NCBI GenBank assembly: GCA_916613615.1
Contig: OU744737.1
Span: 826,001 to 890,000 of the forward strand
Reading direction: 5' to 3'
Origin: Steromphala cineraria
Lineage: Eukaryota > Mollusca > Gastropoda > Trochida > Trochidae
Length of the DNA: 64,000 nucleotides
Shown piece after piece: positions 11,261 through 24,000 of this stretch. The notes under the pieces were generated by a model. That model was not told the origin of the DNA. It did no database searches and saw only the letters and a list, made by a program, of their open reading frames with translations. Positions within the stretch are counted from its first letter, which is position 1, and each line of letters starts with the position of its first letter. The translations under genes and the position numbers were made by a program.

Positions 11261-11476
11261 TTATGAGTTCAAATATGACAGCATCAAAACAATTTGTCGG
11301 AGGTCAGCGCTGAATATATCATTGTCCTTCATCCTTGTGAGGTTGTAAACAGCTGAAATCAGTCCTTGATCAACAATCGATCCATGTCCCGTCAAGACAG
11401 CAAGATTTCCTCGGTAAACCATTCCACGACATTCAGACAAGTTCCAAGTTCTTCAGACTCCATCAGATGATCCAAA
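11261..11476 (-). pseudogene. Exon-like segment with two overlapping frames
   Basis: A good acceptor (TTTTACTTTTAATTTCAG) ends at 11477 on the minus strand. One frame from 11476 reads LDHLMESEELGTCLNVVEW and stops at 11392-11394. A second frame, open from 11452, reads CRGMVYRGNLAVLTGHGSIV and continues (residues such as LTRMKDNDIFSADLRQ) to a TAA at 11261-11263. Both have coding-like codon patterns, with R-N-Y codons frequent. Either one indel broke a terminal exon, or the second frame uses another acceptor. The family is not recognised. Confidence 0.4.
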
Positions 11477-11477
11477 C

Positions 11478-11747
11478 TGAAATTAAAAGTAAAACGTCAA
11501 AAATGTTTTTCAAGATGACAACCTGTCCTAACCAAGCTGATAACGAGTTGTCATTCCTTATACATATTGATACTTTGATAAGGAGTTCTCACTCCTTACA
11601 CATATTGATACTTTGTTACAAATCTAGGAATTATGCAGGGTGCTTTTAAACATTTCCTTTCAATGAAGCTATGATATATTTTTGCATCACTTTCCTATCT
11701 GTTACGGTTATGGACAAGAATACAATGACATTGTTTTTGATAAAAAT
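11478..11747. other. Spacer
   Basis: AT-rich; nothing beyond a duplicated phrase around ACACATATTGATACTTTG. Confidence 0.4.
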
Positions 11748-12303
11748 ATAGCCATTGGCCCTGTAGCTCATCAGGCTGCATATCAATTTTGCTTTAGGGT
11801 GTTGCAAATGTGTTTCTCCCCTTAGTAGGGTCCACAGGGTCACCAAATGTACAATTTAGAATCTTCCTTATCTAACTTAAGAGTCTTAGACAAGAATTCA
11901 GCTTTCTCTTCCTAAGCTTATGGAGGAAAATATGGAAATAGGTTTTAAAGGTGTGGCCCTTTTAAAGGGCCAAAGGGTCAGCAAAGTTATGAATCCTATC
12001 CTTACTAGTCATGTGGTATGAACACAAGGTTTCAGCTTTCTAAGCCTTCTGCTTCTTGAGAAAAAGATTAAAATAGGTTTTAAGGGCGTTGCCTCTGTGG
12101 CCCTCATAAGGGGTCACAGGACTGCAAAAGCTATATATTATGGTCCTCACTAGTCAAGAAGTATATACACAAAGTTTCTAGGCCCAGGCCTCATGCTTAT
12201 GGAGAAGAAGTGGAAAATGCACAAAGTTTACGGATGAATGGATGGACAGATGCCATGCCATGCCATAAGCCCACCGGGCCTTACAGGCCAGATGAGCTAA
12301 AAC
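11748..12303 (+). mobile_element. Family A element A8
   Basis: It starts TAGCCATTGGCCCTGTAGC and TCATCAGGC and ends GGGCCTTACAGGCCAGATGAGCTAAAA. Three GGCCC-type cores are present. A short GGATGAATGGATGGACAG stretch replaces ACGG. Confidence 0.75.
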
Positions 12304-12324
12304 TTGAGATATGGATCATAATTT

Positions 12325-12790
12325 GCATTTTGAGCATTTTATTGTGACCTTGACCTTTAACACTTAGTGAAATGTGTTCATTGATTGTTTGTCCTAAGTA
12401 CAACAATAATGTAATGAATTAAAGTGTTAAAAGTTGAAATAATCCATCTTCTCAATATATATAGACCTTGATGTAAATTTTTGTACTTCTCAAGATATAT
12501 TATATACAAAATCTAAACTTCATAGCACAGAAACTTTCCAAGTAATCGTGTTCACAAGGAATTTTGTAATGATTTTATAAGTCGCGACTTTCACCTTTTA
12601 CCTTGAAAGTGAACATTATAATTCCCCGGAGGTGTAAACACTTAGAAATGTTTATGAGTTCAGTAAAGCTTAATAGGATAAAGTTATACCCAAATTAGTG
12701 TACATTGCTATAACTCATTTCTCATGACCTTGACCTTTGATCTTCAAGACATACATATTTTATTCAATTGACTTTCAAACTCAATCAATA
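12325..12790 (+). mobile_element. Family B core fragment
   Basis: GTGACCTTGACCTTTAACAC and the words that follow (TTCATAGCACA, GTTCACAAGGAATTTTGTA, TTATGAGTTC) match the core of the family B copies at 33.7 and 60.6 kb. No termini are present. Confidence 0.65.
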
Positions 12791-14000
12791 TTTGCCATCA
12801 GGTTACCCAGTTTTATTCACCTAGTTGTCATAGCATCTGAAACAAAACTTGTCATAAGAGCATCAGTCAGTGTTGCATCCAGGTTTGAAAATTGAGGGTG
12901 AGGTCCCTTCTGGCTTTCATAAAAGTTGGGGAGTGACCTGAAATTGTGTGCTAGTGCTGATATATATTCAAAGCAATCATAGTTAATATGTAAATGATCT
13001 TCCATATCAATATTGCACGCGGTCACAAATTTCAAATGTCAAATGACGTGTTGAAGTTTTGAAGTTTGATTAAGTCCGTAAAAATAGGTTATCTTTTGAA
13101 GTTTAAATGCAAAGTTGTATAGTCATATTTCCTTCTTTATTCAGCTGAAATCAAGAATAATCCTTCTTCCACTTTATCTTGAAATAATGGTTCATACCCC
13201 GGTAATTATGTTTATCTGAAAGTCAAATCATCGGGAAAAGTCAGCATTTGATTATTCATCGGTCTAACTTACGCGAATTTTTTAGCTTGAAGCAGGTGTT
13301 TCAGAAATTAGAAGCGTTGGATAAGGGAAGAAATCTATAACTCGTTTTGTCTTAGGCATTTTCGCTCACGAACTGGGCTTTCAAACGATTAAGCAGACGA
13401 AACCGGCCATTGCCCCGTACTTATTTGGGCGAAACATCTATTGCACAGTAAGCATGTCATTCATTCGGAAGTGCTATCACTATAATCATTACCTGGGATA
13501 CATACGTTTCATTCAAAAAGACGGAATCCAACAACATTTTGCCGATTGCATTAGTAAACATGAGGCGACTTTTACAATTGATTATATTAACAAGTTATCA
13601 TTTTTATTGATCAAAGTATGTAAAGTGTTGGGGAAAAAATAGTCTAGGTAGGTTGCGCAGTAGTTCGTCTGGATTGCAGGACTTGATGTAATTTTGCGAG
13701 ATTACTCCCCCACATAAATATTAAAATTGCGGGAATGATACATGAAATAGCACATTTCCCACAAGCGTCCGGCCTGGATGCAACACTGTCAGGTCTGTTG
13801 ATTACTTTGAAGTTCAAATGCAGAATCATAATCATGCAGTTATGCAGAATCAAGGGGCATAACTCATGTGTCTTCTTGTGTAATTAAGTGTAATAGTTTC
13901 AAAGGAAACTTGTCCCCGTTGTTAGCCATTTTACAAAGTCCATAAGGGCAAACAAAAGTTTAACATTACAATGTTACAAGCATGGCTACCTTCTCATTAC
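12791..14000. other. Spacer, no supported gene
   Basis: Mixed unique sequence. Open frames of 60-72 codons occur on both strands but have neither splice sites nor a coding-like codon pattern that I trust. Confidence 0.4.
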
Positions 14001-14005
14001 TCCTA

Positions 14006-14119
14006 TCAATGAAGTGTGTTCGACCATCCAACAAGTCTTCTGTGTTCAATGTTGCACTTGATGTGTTGCTTCATGATTCCCTCAAATCTCCTTTGTAAGT
14101 CTGCGTGGATCCAACAAGC
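14006..14119 (-). CDS. Candidate terminal exon, minus strand
   Basis: The minus strand has a strong acceptor (TTTTTATGTAACTGTTTCAG) ending at 14120. It is followed by 37 codons and a TGA at 14006-14008, reading ACWIHADLQRRFEG, then IMKQHIKCNIEHRR. The other two frames close early (after about 12 and 15 codons). The composition (charged, two Trp) looks like real protein, but I do not recognise it, and which upstream exon joins it is unknown. An unrelated open frame by chance is the main alternative. Confidence 0.35.
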   Translation of the reverse strand, partial: ACWIHADLQRRFEGIMKQHIKCNIEHRRLVGWSNTLH

Positions 14120-14191
14120 CTGAAACAGTTACATAAAAACTTCAGCTACCTGGTTCAGTATAATCCACATCATATTGAAATATATAAAAAT

Positions 14192-14212
14192 AGAGCCATT
14201 GGCTCAATCAGA
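14192..14212 (+). mobile_element. Family A 5' end fragment
   Basis: AAAATAGAGCCATTGGCTC is the intact 5' hairpin of family A. The sequence then diverges, and minisatellite 1 starts about 50 bases later. Confidence 0.6.
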
Positions 14213-14261
14213 TAGAATGTGATATATTGTGTTTTGAACTTTACAGTTGCAATATTTACAG

Positions 14262-17200
14262 AACATCTTTAGATATACTACACACTACACGCACGACTGA
14301 TACTACACGCACGACTGATACTACACACTACACACACGACTGATACTACACGCACGACTGATACTACACGCACCACTGATACTACACACTATACACACGA
14401 CTGATACTACTCACTACACACACGACTGATACTACACACACGACTGACACTACACACTACACACTACACACACCACCGATACTACACACACCACTGATAC
14501 TGCACACTACATGGACGACTGATACTACACACACGATTGATACTACACGCACGACTGACACTACACACTACAAACACGACTGATACTACACACTACACAC
14601 ACGATGGATACTACACACTACACACTACCCACACGACTGATACTACGTGCATGACTGATACTACACACTACACACACGACTAATACTATACTCATAACTG
14701 ATACTACACTCACGACTGATACTACACACTACACACACGACTGATACTACACACTACTGATACTACACACTACACGCACGACTGATACTACAAGCACCAC
14801 TGATACTACACACTACACACACGACTGATACTACACACTACACACACGACTGATACTACACACTACATGCACGACTGATACTACACACACGACTGACACT
14901 ACACACTACACGCATGACTGATTCTACACACTACACACACCACTGATACTTCACACTCGGGCACGACTGATACTACACACTACACACACGACTGATACTA
15001 CACACACGACTGACACTACACACTACACACTACACACACCACCGATACTACACACCACACACCACTGATACTGCACACTACATGGACGACTGATACTACA
15101 CACTACACACACGATTGATACTACACGCACGACTGACACTACACACTACAAACACGACTGATACTACACACTACACACACGATGGATACTACACACTACA
15201 CACTACCCACACGACTGATACTACGTGCACGACTGAAACTACACACTACACACACGACTAATACTATACTCATAACTGATACTACACTCACGACTGATAC
15301 TACACACTACACACACGACTGATACTACACACTACTGATACTACACACTACACGCACGACTGATACTACAAGCACCACTGATACTACACACTACACACAC
15401 GACTGATACTACACACTACACACACGACTGATACTACACACTACATGCACGACTGATACTACACACACGACTGACACTACACACTACACGCATGACTGAT
15501 TCTACACACTACACACACCACTGATACTTCACACTCGGGCACGACTGATACTACACACTACACACACGACTGATACTACACACACGACTGACACTACACA
15601 CTACACACTACACACACCACCGATACTACACACCACACACCACTGATACTGCACACTACATGGACGACTGATACTACACACTACACACACGATTGATACT
15701 ACACGCACGACTGACACTACACACTACAAACACGACTGATACTACACACTACACACACGATGGATACTACACACTACACACTACCCACACGACTGATACT
15801 ACGTGCACGACTGAAACTACACACTACACACACGACTAATACTATACTCATAACTGATACTACACTCACGACTGATACTAAACACTACTGATACTACACA
15901 CTGCACGCACGACTGATACTACAAGCACCACTGATACTACACACTACACACACGACTGATACTACACACTACACACACGACTGATACTACACACTACATG
16001 CACGACTGATACTACACACACGACTGACACTACACACTACACACACGACTAATACTATACTCATAACTGATACTACACTCACGACTGATACTACACACTA
16101 CACACACGACTGATACTACACACTACTGATACTACACACTACACGCACGACTGATACTACAAGCACCACTGATACTACACACTACACACACGACTGATAC
16201 TACACACTACACACACGACTGATACTACACACTACATGCACGACTGATACTACACACACGACTGACACTACACACTACACGCATGACTGATTCTACACAC
16301 TACACACACCACTGATACTTCACACTCGGGCACGACTGATACTGCACGCAGGACTGATACTACACACTACACGCACGACTGATACTACACACACACAACT
16401 GATACTACACGAACGACTGATACTACACAGTGTACACACTACACGCACGACTGATACTACACACACGACTGATACTACACACTAGACACACGACTGGTAC
16501 TACACACTACACGCACGACTGATACTACACACTACACACGACTGATACTACACACTACACGGACGACTGATACTACACACTACACGCACGACTGATACTA
16601 CACGCACGACTGATACTACACACTACACGCACAACTGATACTACACACTACACACACGACTAATACTACACACTACACGCACGACTGATACTACACGCAC
16701 GACTGATACTACACACTACACACACGACTGATACTACACACTACACACACGACTGATACTACACACGACTGATACTAGAAACACGACTGATACTACACGA
16801 ACGACTGATATTACACAGTGTACACACTACATGCACGACTGATACTACACGCAAGACTGATACTACACACACAACTGATACTACACAGTCTCCACACTAC
16901 ACGCACGACTGATACTACATACACGACTGATACTACACACTACACGCACGACTGATACTACACACTACATGCACGACTGATACTACACACGACTGATACT
17001 ACAAACACGACTGATACTACACGAACGACTGATACTACACAGTGTACACACTACACACACGACTGATTATACACACTACACACACGACTGATACTACACA
17101 CTACACACACGACTGATACTGCACACTACATGCACAACTGATACTACACACACGACTGACACTACACACTACACGCATGACTGATACTACACACTACACA

Positions 17201-19412
17201 CACCACTGATACTTCACACTCGGGCACGACTGATACTGCACGCAGGACTGATACTACACACTACACACACGACTGATTCTACACACACAACTGATACTAC
17301 ACGAACGACTGATACTACACAGTGTACACACTACATGCACGACTGATACTACACACACGACTGATACTACACACTAGACACACGACTGGTACTACACACT
17401 ACACGCACGACTGATACTACACACTACACACGACTGATACTACACACTACACACACGACTGATACTACACACTACACACACGACTGATACTAGAAACACG
17501 ACTGATACTACACGAACGACTGATATTACACAGTGTACACACTACATGCACGACTGATACTACACGCACGACTTATACTACGCACTACACACACGACTGA
17601 TACTACACACTACACACACGACTAATACTACACACTACACGCACGACTGATACTACACACACGACTGATACTACACACTTCACGCACGACTGATACTACA
17701 CACTACACACTACCCACACGACTGATACTACGTGCACGACTGATACTTCACACTACACGCACGACTGATACTACACACTACACACACGACTGATACTACA
17801 CGCACAACTGATACTACACACTACATGCACGACTGATACTACACACGACTGATACTACACACACGACTGATACTACACACACGACTGATACTACACGCAC
17901 AACTGATACTACACACACGACTGATACTACACACACGACTGATACTACACACTTCACGCACGACTGATACTACACACTACACACTACCCACACGACTGAT
18001 ACTACGTGCACGACTGATACTACACACTACACGCACGACTGATACTACACACTACACACTACCCACACGACTGATACTACACACACGACTGATACTACAC
18101 ACTACATGCACGACTGATACTACACACGACTGATACTACACACACGACTGATACTACACACACGACTGATACTACACACACGACTGATACTACACACACG
18201 ACTGATACTACAGTGTACACACTACACACACGACTGATACTACACACTACACACACGACTGATTATACACACTACACACACGACTGATTATACACACTAC
18301 ACACACGACTGATACTACACACTACACACACGACTGATACTACACACTACACACACGACTGATTATACACACTACACACACGACTGATTATACACACTAC
18401 ACACACGACTGATACTACACACTACACACACGACTGATTATACACACTACACACACGACTGATTATACACACTACACACACGACTGATACTACACACTAC
18501 ACGCTCGATACTACACACTACACGCACGATACTACACACTACATGCACGACTGATACTACACGCACGACTGATATTACACACTACATGCACGACTGATAC
18601 TACACACTACACGCTACCCACACAACTGATACTACACGCACGACTGATACTACACACTACACACACACCTGATACTACACACTATACACTACCCACACGA
18701 CTGATACTACACGCACGACTGATACTACACACTACACGCACGACTGATACTAAACACTACACACTACCCACACGACTGATACTACACGCACGACTGATAC
18801 TACACACTACACGCACGACTGATACTACACACTACACACTCCCCACACGACTGATACTACACGCACGACTGATACTACACACTACATGCACGACTGATAC
18901 TACACACGACTGATACTACAAACACGACTGATACTACACGAACGACTGATATTACACAGTGTACACACTACACGCACGACTGCTACTACACGAACGACTG
19001 ATACTACACAGTGTACACACTACACACACGACTGATTATACACACTACACACAGGACTGATACTACACACTACACGCTCGATACTACACACTACACGCAC
19101 GATACTACACACTACATGCACGACTGATACTACACGCACGACTGATATTACACACTACATGCACGACTGATACTACACACTACACGCACGACTGATACTA
19201 CACACACGACTGATACTACACACTACACGCTCGATACTACACACTACACGCACGATACTACACACTACATGCACGACTGATACTACACACACGACTAATA
19301 TTACACACTACATGCACGACTGATACTACACACTACACGCACGACTGATACTGCACACACGACTGATACTACACGCAGGACTGATACTACACGCAGGACT
19401 GATACTACACAC
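14262..19412 (+). repeat. Minisatellite 1, CTGATACTACACAC units (~5.15 kb)
   Basis: Units of about 17 or 25 bases built from CTGATACTACACAC plus TACACACACGA variants run without interruption. The + strand is very poor in G outside the CGACTG word. Longer-period structure is visible: the rare word CACACTCGGG lies at 14952, 15530, 16321 and 17215, and the first two copies mark a ~578-bp duplication. No plausible protein is encoded. Confidence 0.95.
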
Positions 19413-20222
19413 ATACTGCGTCAAAAGTGTCCAAAGTTCAGCGACTTTGGGTGCTGTCTGAAAACTTCGGTCACTTTGCCCTATGCAATCTTAAAGATCA
19501 GTCATTGTGTAAGTTATGTTTCTAAAGAAACTACAAAACTAAATTCATTGGGATAATGGTTGATCTTTGTTTCATGATTGATGTTGCCATCATAAAGATT
19601 CTAGGAAATCATGATGAGGACTAAGTTCCTTCGGTTTAGTCACTTTCAAGTTATGTTGTAATGATAATCACGAAAAAAAAGAATATTTACACATAGGTTT
19701 TACCCTCAAAAGGCATATGAGGAGATCATGATTGACATGTCTAGAAAGTTGATGAAGCTAACAGAACTCCAGAAAGAGTATGTATTTGTATATTTTATCA
19801 ACAATTTACTCAATTGAAAAATAACCAAGGAGTAAAACAAGAGCCATCAGGAGAGATGGCTTCATCCCCCCGGCTCAACTAAATTTGAATGATCAGTTTT
19901 AGCATATATTTTAATATACTGATTGTGTGAATAATGTTGTATGCATACAAGCAGCTCATTCTGTTTGACTTTTAATAACCATCATAAAATTATGATAAAC
20001 CACATTCAGGTCTTTTTTAATAGTAAATGCTTATGTGATGTCATCATCAAGTTCCTCATGTTAATGTGAAGAGAGAGCAAAACTACCATCCTGTTTGATT
20101 GAATATGCTGTTTGATTTAAACACCTTCTTCCCTTTGTGAGACACAGTTTAGCAATTAATTGTAATGTTGGAATGAAGAATGTCATTGAGTTTTAACTCC
20201 CTGCAATTTGAAAACACAAAAA
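19413..20222. other. AT-rich spacer
   Basis: No supported feature. GAGCCATCAGGAGAGATGGC near 19850 loosely resembles a family A 5' hairpin, but the match does not extend. Confidence 0.4.
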
Positions 20223-20619
20223 TAGAGTCATCGGCTCTGTAGCTCATCAGGTTTTATATCAATTTTGCTTTAGGGTATGGCAAATGTGGTTCTCCTCTTA
20301 GTAGGTCACCAAATGTACAATTTAGAAACCTCCTTATCTAACTAGGAGTCTGCACACACATAACTTTCAGCTTTCTAGGACTGATGCTTCTGAAGAAAAT
20401 GAAGTCTATACGTGAAATTTCATCTTTCTAAGCCTTTTGGTTTTGGAGAAGAGTCTAAAATAGGTTATCAGACTATGGCCCATATATGGGGTCACAGGGT
20501 CACTAAAGATACAATTTATCATCCTCACTAGTCAAGGAGTCTGTACACAAAATTTAAAATTTCTAGGCCTTTTTGTTCTGTAGAGGTAGTCAAAAATGCA
20601 CAAAGACGGACGAGCTAAA
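20223..20619 (+). mobile_element. Family A element A10, 3' end shortened
   Basis: The 5' end is TAGAGTCATCGGCTCTG and TAGCTCATCAGG. Two to three cores are followed by only GACGGACGAGCTAAAAA, so the microsatellite and hairpin have been deleted. The exon-like segment at 20634 follows directly. Confidence 0.7.
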
Positions 20620-20633
20620 AACCTTAAAAAACA

Positions 20634-20955
20634 ACACAAACATGACACCCAAGTTTTACTCATGCGACAAACACCTCTTGATGACAAATGTAATGAGCCC
20701 ATCTGGTCTTATTGGCCTTAGTTATATATAATGTACTAACAATGAAGCAGGCAACTACAAACCTATCAATGGCAGCTGCACGGATATCTCCCCTACGAAG
20801 TTCCAGTTCCACGATCCTCTCGCTGTTTTCTTCTTTTACGTCTGGTCAGTCCCGAAGGTCATCTCCGATTATTCAGCCACAGCGAGTGCCCACGGTCGCA
20901 CAGTAGGGAAATAGAAAATAATCATTTCAATGTTATTATCAAATATTCAATAGAA
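20634..20955. repeat. Duplicated segment, copy 1 (partner 40862-41201)
   Basis: About 320 bases almost identical to 40862-41201, with a few substitutions and short indels. Both copies start shortly after a family A 3' end. The segment contains the exon-like minus-strand frame at 20763-20841. Confidence 0.85.
20763..20841 (-). pseudogene. Exon-like minus-strand frame in duplicated segment
   Basis: The minus strand reads KEENSERIVELELRRGDIRA, then AAIDR, and ends at a possible donor (GATAG then GTTTGT). An in-frame TGA lies just upstream in both copies, and the upstream acceptor (GACTGACCAG) is weak. Glu/Arg/Leu richness suggests a helical segment. It could be a captured gene fragment. An open + strand frame covers the same bases but looks low-complexity (Ser/Arg). 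Confidence 0.35.
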
Positions 20956-21090
20956 ACTGTATCAGATGAGTAATTGTTTATTCATTGTTTATTACTCAAT
21001 CATTGTGAGATCAATCACTAGATAACAATGAGGTGGTAACATAAATGTACGGAACAACTTTCGAACATCACATTACATTGTCCAATCACC
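20956..21090. other. Spacer before minisatellite 2
   Basis: AT-rich; nothing supported. Confidence 0.4.
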
Positions 21091-21094
21091 TGAT

Positions 21095-24000
21095 TCTGAA
21101 CAAATCTTATCTTATAAATCCTACTCTATCTTATCCAATTCTACTCTATCTTATCCAATCCTACTCTATCTTATCCAATCCTACTCTATCTTATCCTACT
21201 CTATCTTATCAATCCTACTCCATCTAATCAATCCTACTCCATCTTATCCTATCCTACTCTATCTCATCCAATCCTACTCTATCTCATCCAATCCTACTCT
21301 ATCTCATCCAATCCTACTCTATCTTATCCAATCCTACTCTATCTTATCAATCCTACTCTATCTTATCCAATTCTACTCTATCGTATCCAATCCTACTCCA
21401 TCTTATCCAATCCTACTCTATCTTATAAATTCTACTCTATCTTATCCAATTCTACTCTATCTTATCCAATCCTACTCTATCTTATCCATTCCTACTCTAT
21501 CTTATTCTATCTTATCAATCCTACTCCATCTGATCCTATCCTACTCTATCTCATCCAATCCTACTCCATCTTATCCTATCCTACTCTATCTCATCCAATC
21601 CTACTCTATCTTATCAATCCTATTCTATCTTATCCTTTCCTACTCTATCTTATCCTTTCCTACTCTATCTCATCCAATCCTACTCTATCTCATCCAATCC
21701 TACTCTATCTTATCAATCCTATTCTATCTTATCCTTTCCTACTCTATCTTATCCTACTCTATCTTATCAATCCTACTCTATCTTATCCTTTCCTACTCTA
21801 TCTCATCCAATCCTACTCTATCTCATCCAATCCTACTCTATCTTATCAATCCTATTCTGTCTTATCCTTTCCTACTCTATCTTATCCTTTCCTACTCTAT
21901 CTTATCAATCCTATTCTATCTTATCCTTTCCTACTCTATCCTATCCTACTGTATCTTATCCAATTCTACTCTATCTTATCCAATCCTACTCTATCTCATC
22001 CAATCCTACTCTATCTCATCCAATCCTACTCTATCTCATCCAATCCTACTCTATCTTATCCAATCCTACTCTATCTTATCAATCCTACTCTATCTTATCC
22101 AATTCTACTCTATCGTATCCAATCCTACTCCATCTTATAAATTCTACTCTATCTTATCCAATTCTACTCTATCTTATCCAATCCTACTCTATCTTATCCA
22201 TTCCTACTCTATCTTATTCTATCTTATCAATCCTACTCCATCTGATCCTATCCTACTCTATCTCATCCAATCCTACTCCATCTTATCCTATCCTACTCTA
22301 TCTCATCCAATCCTACTCTATCTTATCAATCCTATTCTATCTTATCCTTTCCTACTCTATCTTATCCTTTCCTACTCTATCTCATCCAATCCTACTCTAT
22401 CTCATCCAATCCTACTCTATCTTTACAATCCTATTCTATCTTATCCTTTCCTACTCTATCTTATCCTACTCTATCTTATCAATCCTACTCTATCTTATCC
22501 TTTCCTACTCTATCTCATCCAATCCTACTCTATCTCATCCAATCCTACTCTATCTTATCAATCCTATTCTGTCTTATCCTTTCCTACTCTATCTTATCCT
22601 TTCCTACTCTATCTTATCAATCCTATTCTATCTTATCCTTTCCTACTCTATCTCATCCAATCCTACTCTATCTCATCCAATCCTACTCTATCTTATCAAT
22701 CCTATTCTGTCTTATCCTTTCCTACTCTATCTTATCCTTTCCTACTCTATCTTATCCTTTCCTACTCTATCTTATCAATCCTATTCTATCTTATCCTTTC
22801 CTACTCTATCTTATCCTACTCTATCTTATCCTTTCCTACTCTATCTTATCAATCCTATTCTATCTTATCCTTTCCTACTCTATCTTATCCTTTCCTACTC
22901 TATCCTATCGTACTCTTTCTTATCCTATTCTATCTATACTTTCCTACTCTATCTTATTCTACTAATTTTTATCCTATCCTACTGTATCCTATCCTACTGT
23001 ATCTTATCCTATCCTACTCTATCTTATCCTTTCCTATTCTATCTTATCCTACTCTACTTGATCTTATCCTTCTCTATCTTATCAATCCTACTCAATCTTA
23101 TCCTATCCTACTCTATCTTATCCAATCCTAACCTTACTCTATCTTATCCTATCATACCCTATCTTATCCTACTGTATCTTATCCTATCCTACTCTATCTT
23201 ATCCTTTCCTATTCTATCTTATCCTACTCTACTTGATCTTATCCTTCTCTATCTTATCAATCCTACTCTATCTTATCCTATCCTACTCTATCTTATCCAA
23301 TCCTAACCTTACTCTATCTTATCCTATCACACCCTATCTTATCCTATCCTACTCTATCTTATCCAATCCTACTCTATCTTATCCTACTCTATCTTATCAA
23401 TCCTACTCCATCTAATCAATCCTACTCCATCTTATCCTATCCTACTCTATCTCATCCAATCCTACTCTATCTCATCCAATCCTACTCTATCTCATCCAAT
23501 CCTACTCTATCTTATCCAATCCTACTCTATCTTATCAATCCTACTCTATCTTATCCAATTCTACTCTATCGTATCCAATCCTACTCCATCTTATCCAATC
23601 CTACTCTATCTTATAAATTCTACTCTATCTTATCCAATTCTACTCTATCTTATCCAATCCTACTCTATCTTATCCATTCCTACTCTATCTTATTCTATCT
23701 TATCAATCCTACTCCATCTGATCCTATCCTACTCTATCTCATCCAATCCTACTCCATCTTATCCTATCCTACTCTATCTCATCCAATCCTACTCTATCTT
23801 ATCAATCCTATTCTATCTTATCCTTTCCTACTCTATCTTATCCTTTCCTACTCTATCTCATCCAATCCTACTCTATCTCATCCAATCCTACTCTATCTTA
23901 TCAATCCTATTCTATCTTATCCTTTCCTACTCTATCTTATCCTACTCTATCTTATCAATCCTACTCTATCTTATCCTTTCCTACTCTATCTCATCCAATC

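Noticed and set aside
20712..20906. 64-codon + strand frame in the duplicated segment
   Set aside because: Ser-rich shadow of the minus-strand exon-like frame. I could not fully exclude it, but codon pattern favours the minus strand.
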